The position numbers and the translations under genes are program-made. Below the pieces are notes generated by a model. It saw nothing but the letters and a program-made list of their open reading frames with translations. It was not told the DNA's origin and made no database searches. A DNA stretch of 64,000 bases from Aquabacterium sp. NJ1 (lineage in GTDB: Bacteria; Pseudomonadota; Gammaproteobacteria; Burkholderiales; Burkholderiaceae_C), in contig NZ_JRKM01000001.1 of assembly GCF_000768065.1 (NCBI RefSeq), forward strand, positions 1,364,001 to 1,428,000, written 5' to 3'. Shown here in pieces: positions 63,240-64,000 of the stretch (positions are counted from its first letter, which is position 1; each line of letters starts with the position of its first letter).

Positions 63240-64000
63240 ATGCAACAGCCTGAGCAAACCGACACCCTCATCGTCGGCGCGGGGCCAGCCGGCCTGGCGG
63301 TGGCCGCCTGCCTTCAGCGCGAAGGCAAACCATTCGTGATGGTGGAGCGCCAGCCCCAGCTGGGCCACGCCTGGCGCACCCATTACGACCGGCTGCACCT
63401 GCACACCGACAAGGCGCACTCCTCGCTGCCCTACTTCAAGCTGCCACCGCATTACCCTCGCTACCCCTCCAGGCAGCAGGTGGTGGACTACCTCGAAGCG
63501 TACGCGCGCCACTTCAACCTGCACCCGCGTTGTGATGAAGAAGTCCTGGACGCGCACAGGCAGGGCACGCATTGGGATGTCACCACCAGCCAGGGGCACT
63601 ATCGGGCGCGCTCCCTGGTGGTGGCCAGCGGCTACAACAACGAGCCGCAGATCCCGACCTGGCCGGGGCAAGCCCAGTACCAGGGCCAGATCCTGCACAG
63701 CAAACACTACCGCAATGGCTCGGCCTTCAAAGGCAAGGACGTGCTCGTGGTCGGCCTGGGCAACTCCGGCGGCGAGATGCTGATCGACCTGCACGAACAC
63801 GGCGCCCGCCCCTGCATCGCCGTGCGCAGCCCCGTCAACGTGATCCCGCGCGAGATCATGGGCGTGCCCTTCCTCACCATGGGCATCTTGCAGCGCAACA
63901 TGCCCTCGCGCCTGGTCGACAAGCTCAATGCGCCCATCACCAACGCCATCATCGGCGATCTGCGGCCTTATGGCCTGCGACGACCTGCAGAAGGGCCCAT
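63240..64000 (+). CDS. Flavin-containing monooxygenase-like protein (3' end outside window)
   Basis: At least 253 residues are visible. The FAD motif is DTLIVGAGPAGLAVAACLQR, and the NADPH motif KDVLVVGLGNSGGEML follows near residue 165. YDRLHLHTDKAHSSLPYF is the segment typical of flavin monooxygenases of the YUCCA/CzcO type. No stop is reached by the window end. The ATG is two bases after the amine oxidase stop, so the pair is co-transcribed. Confidence 0.88.
   Translation, partial: MQQPEQTDTLIVGAGPAGLAVAACLQREGKPFVMVERQPQLGHAWRTHYDRLHLHTDKAHSSLPYFKLPPHYPRYPSRQQVVDYLEAYARHFNLHPRCDEEVLDAHRQGTHWDVTTSQGHYRARSLVVASGYNNEPQIPTWPGQAQYQGQILHSKHYRNGSAFKGKDVLVVGLGNSGGEMLIDLHEHGARPCIAVRSPVNVIPREIMGVPFLTMGILQRNMPSRLVDKLNAPITNAIIGDLRPYGLRRPAEGP

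Overview
The window is a GC-rich bacterial chromosome segment. It carries minCDE, a DusC-type tRNA dihydrouridine synthase, proteobacterial-type glutaminyl- and tryptophanyl-tRNA synthetases, a PEP-CTERM protein, DUF2167/M50 and DUF3717-DUF1289 proteins, secreted lipases with a steric foldase, and an amide/urea ABC transporter beside formamidase. This mix fits a betaproteobacterium of the Burkholderiales (Comamonadaceae or Aquabacterium-like lineage); the genus cannot be settled from the sequence alone. I see no rRNA, tRNA, CRISPR array, phage or insertion sequence. Both window ends cut genes (a YgiQ radical SAM protein at the left, a flavin monooxygenase at the right).

Layout. 1-5.4 kb: YgiQ, a TetR regulator with a thiolase flanked by two related palindromes, and a lipoprotein serine protease. 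5.4-8.8 kb: an MgtC-type membrane protein, then a decaying stretch with a thiolase relic, an intact PEP-CTERM gene and a TerC relic. 8.8-12.2 kb: minCDE, a small exported protein and a ParA ATPase. 12.4-15.3 kb: an autoinducer-synthase-like (FeeM/LuxI-fold) acyltransferase followed by a membrane hybrid histidine kinase, a possible signal/receptor pair. 15.3-19.3 kb: DUF1993, DUF808, HDOD and P450 genes on the minus strand. 19.4-25.8 kb: dusC, a MipA-type porin, a YlqF-type GTPase, a UvrD-like helicase and a NYN/OST-HTH protein. 25.9-37.5 kb: a lipolytic neighbourhood with two secreted lipases, a lipase foldase, two AraC regulators, an SDR and a secreted alpha/beta hydrolase, interrupted by glnS and small genes. 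37.6-43.8 kb: PPK2, a GNAT-like protein, trpS with a C-terminal extension, purN, and a DUF2167/M50 pair.

43.8-56.3 kb is the most coherent functional block. A minus-strand signalling operon (transporter-histidine kinase-receiver fusion, LuxR-type response regulator, second histidine kinase) diverges from a plus-strand operon encoding a branched-chain-type ABC transporter (urtABCDE-like), formamidase and an FmdB zinc ribbon. A perfect 8-bp inverted repeat lies between them and is a candidate response-regulator site. The simplest reading is that the fusion kinase senses short amides or urea, directly or through uptake, and the regulator controls import and hydrolysis to ammonia.

56.3-64 kb: CBS, DUF1269-like, HD-domain and small exported proteins; then a secreted pectinacetylesterase-family hydrolase followed by a single-pass membrane protein resembling PlcR/lipase-chaperone accessory proteins; and a divergent pair of flavoprotein oxidases. 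Start codons were chosen by ribosome-binding sites and family N-termini, so they often differ from the longest open frame. All family assignments are by reading motifs, not by database search.
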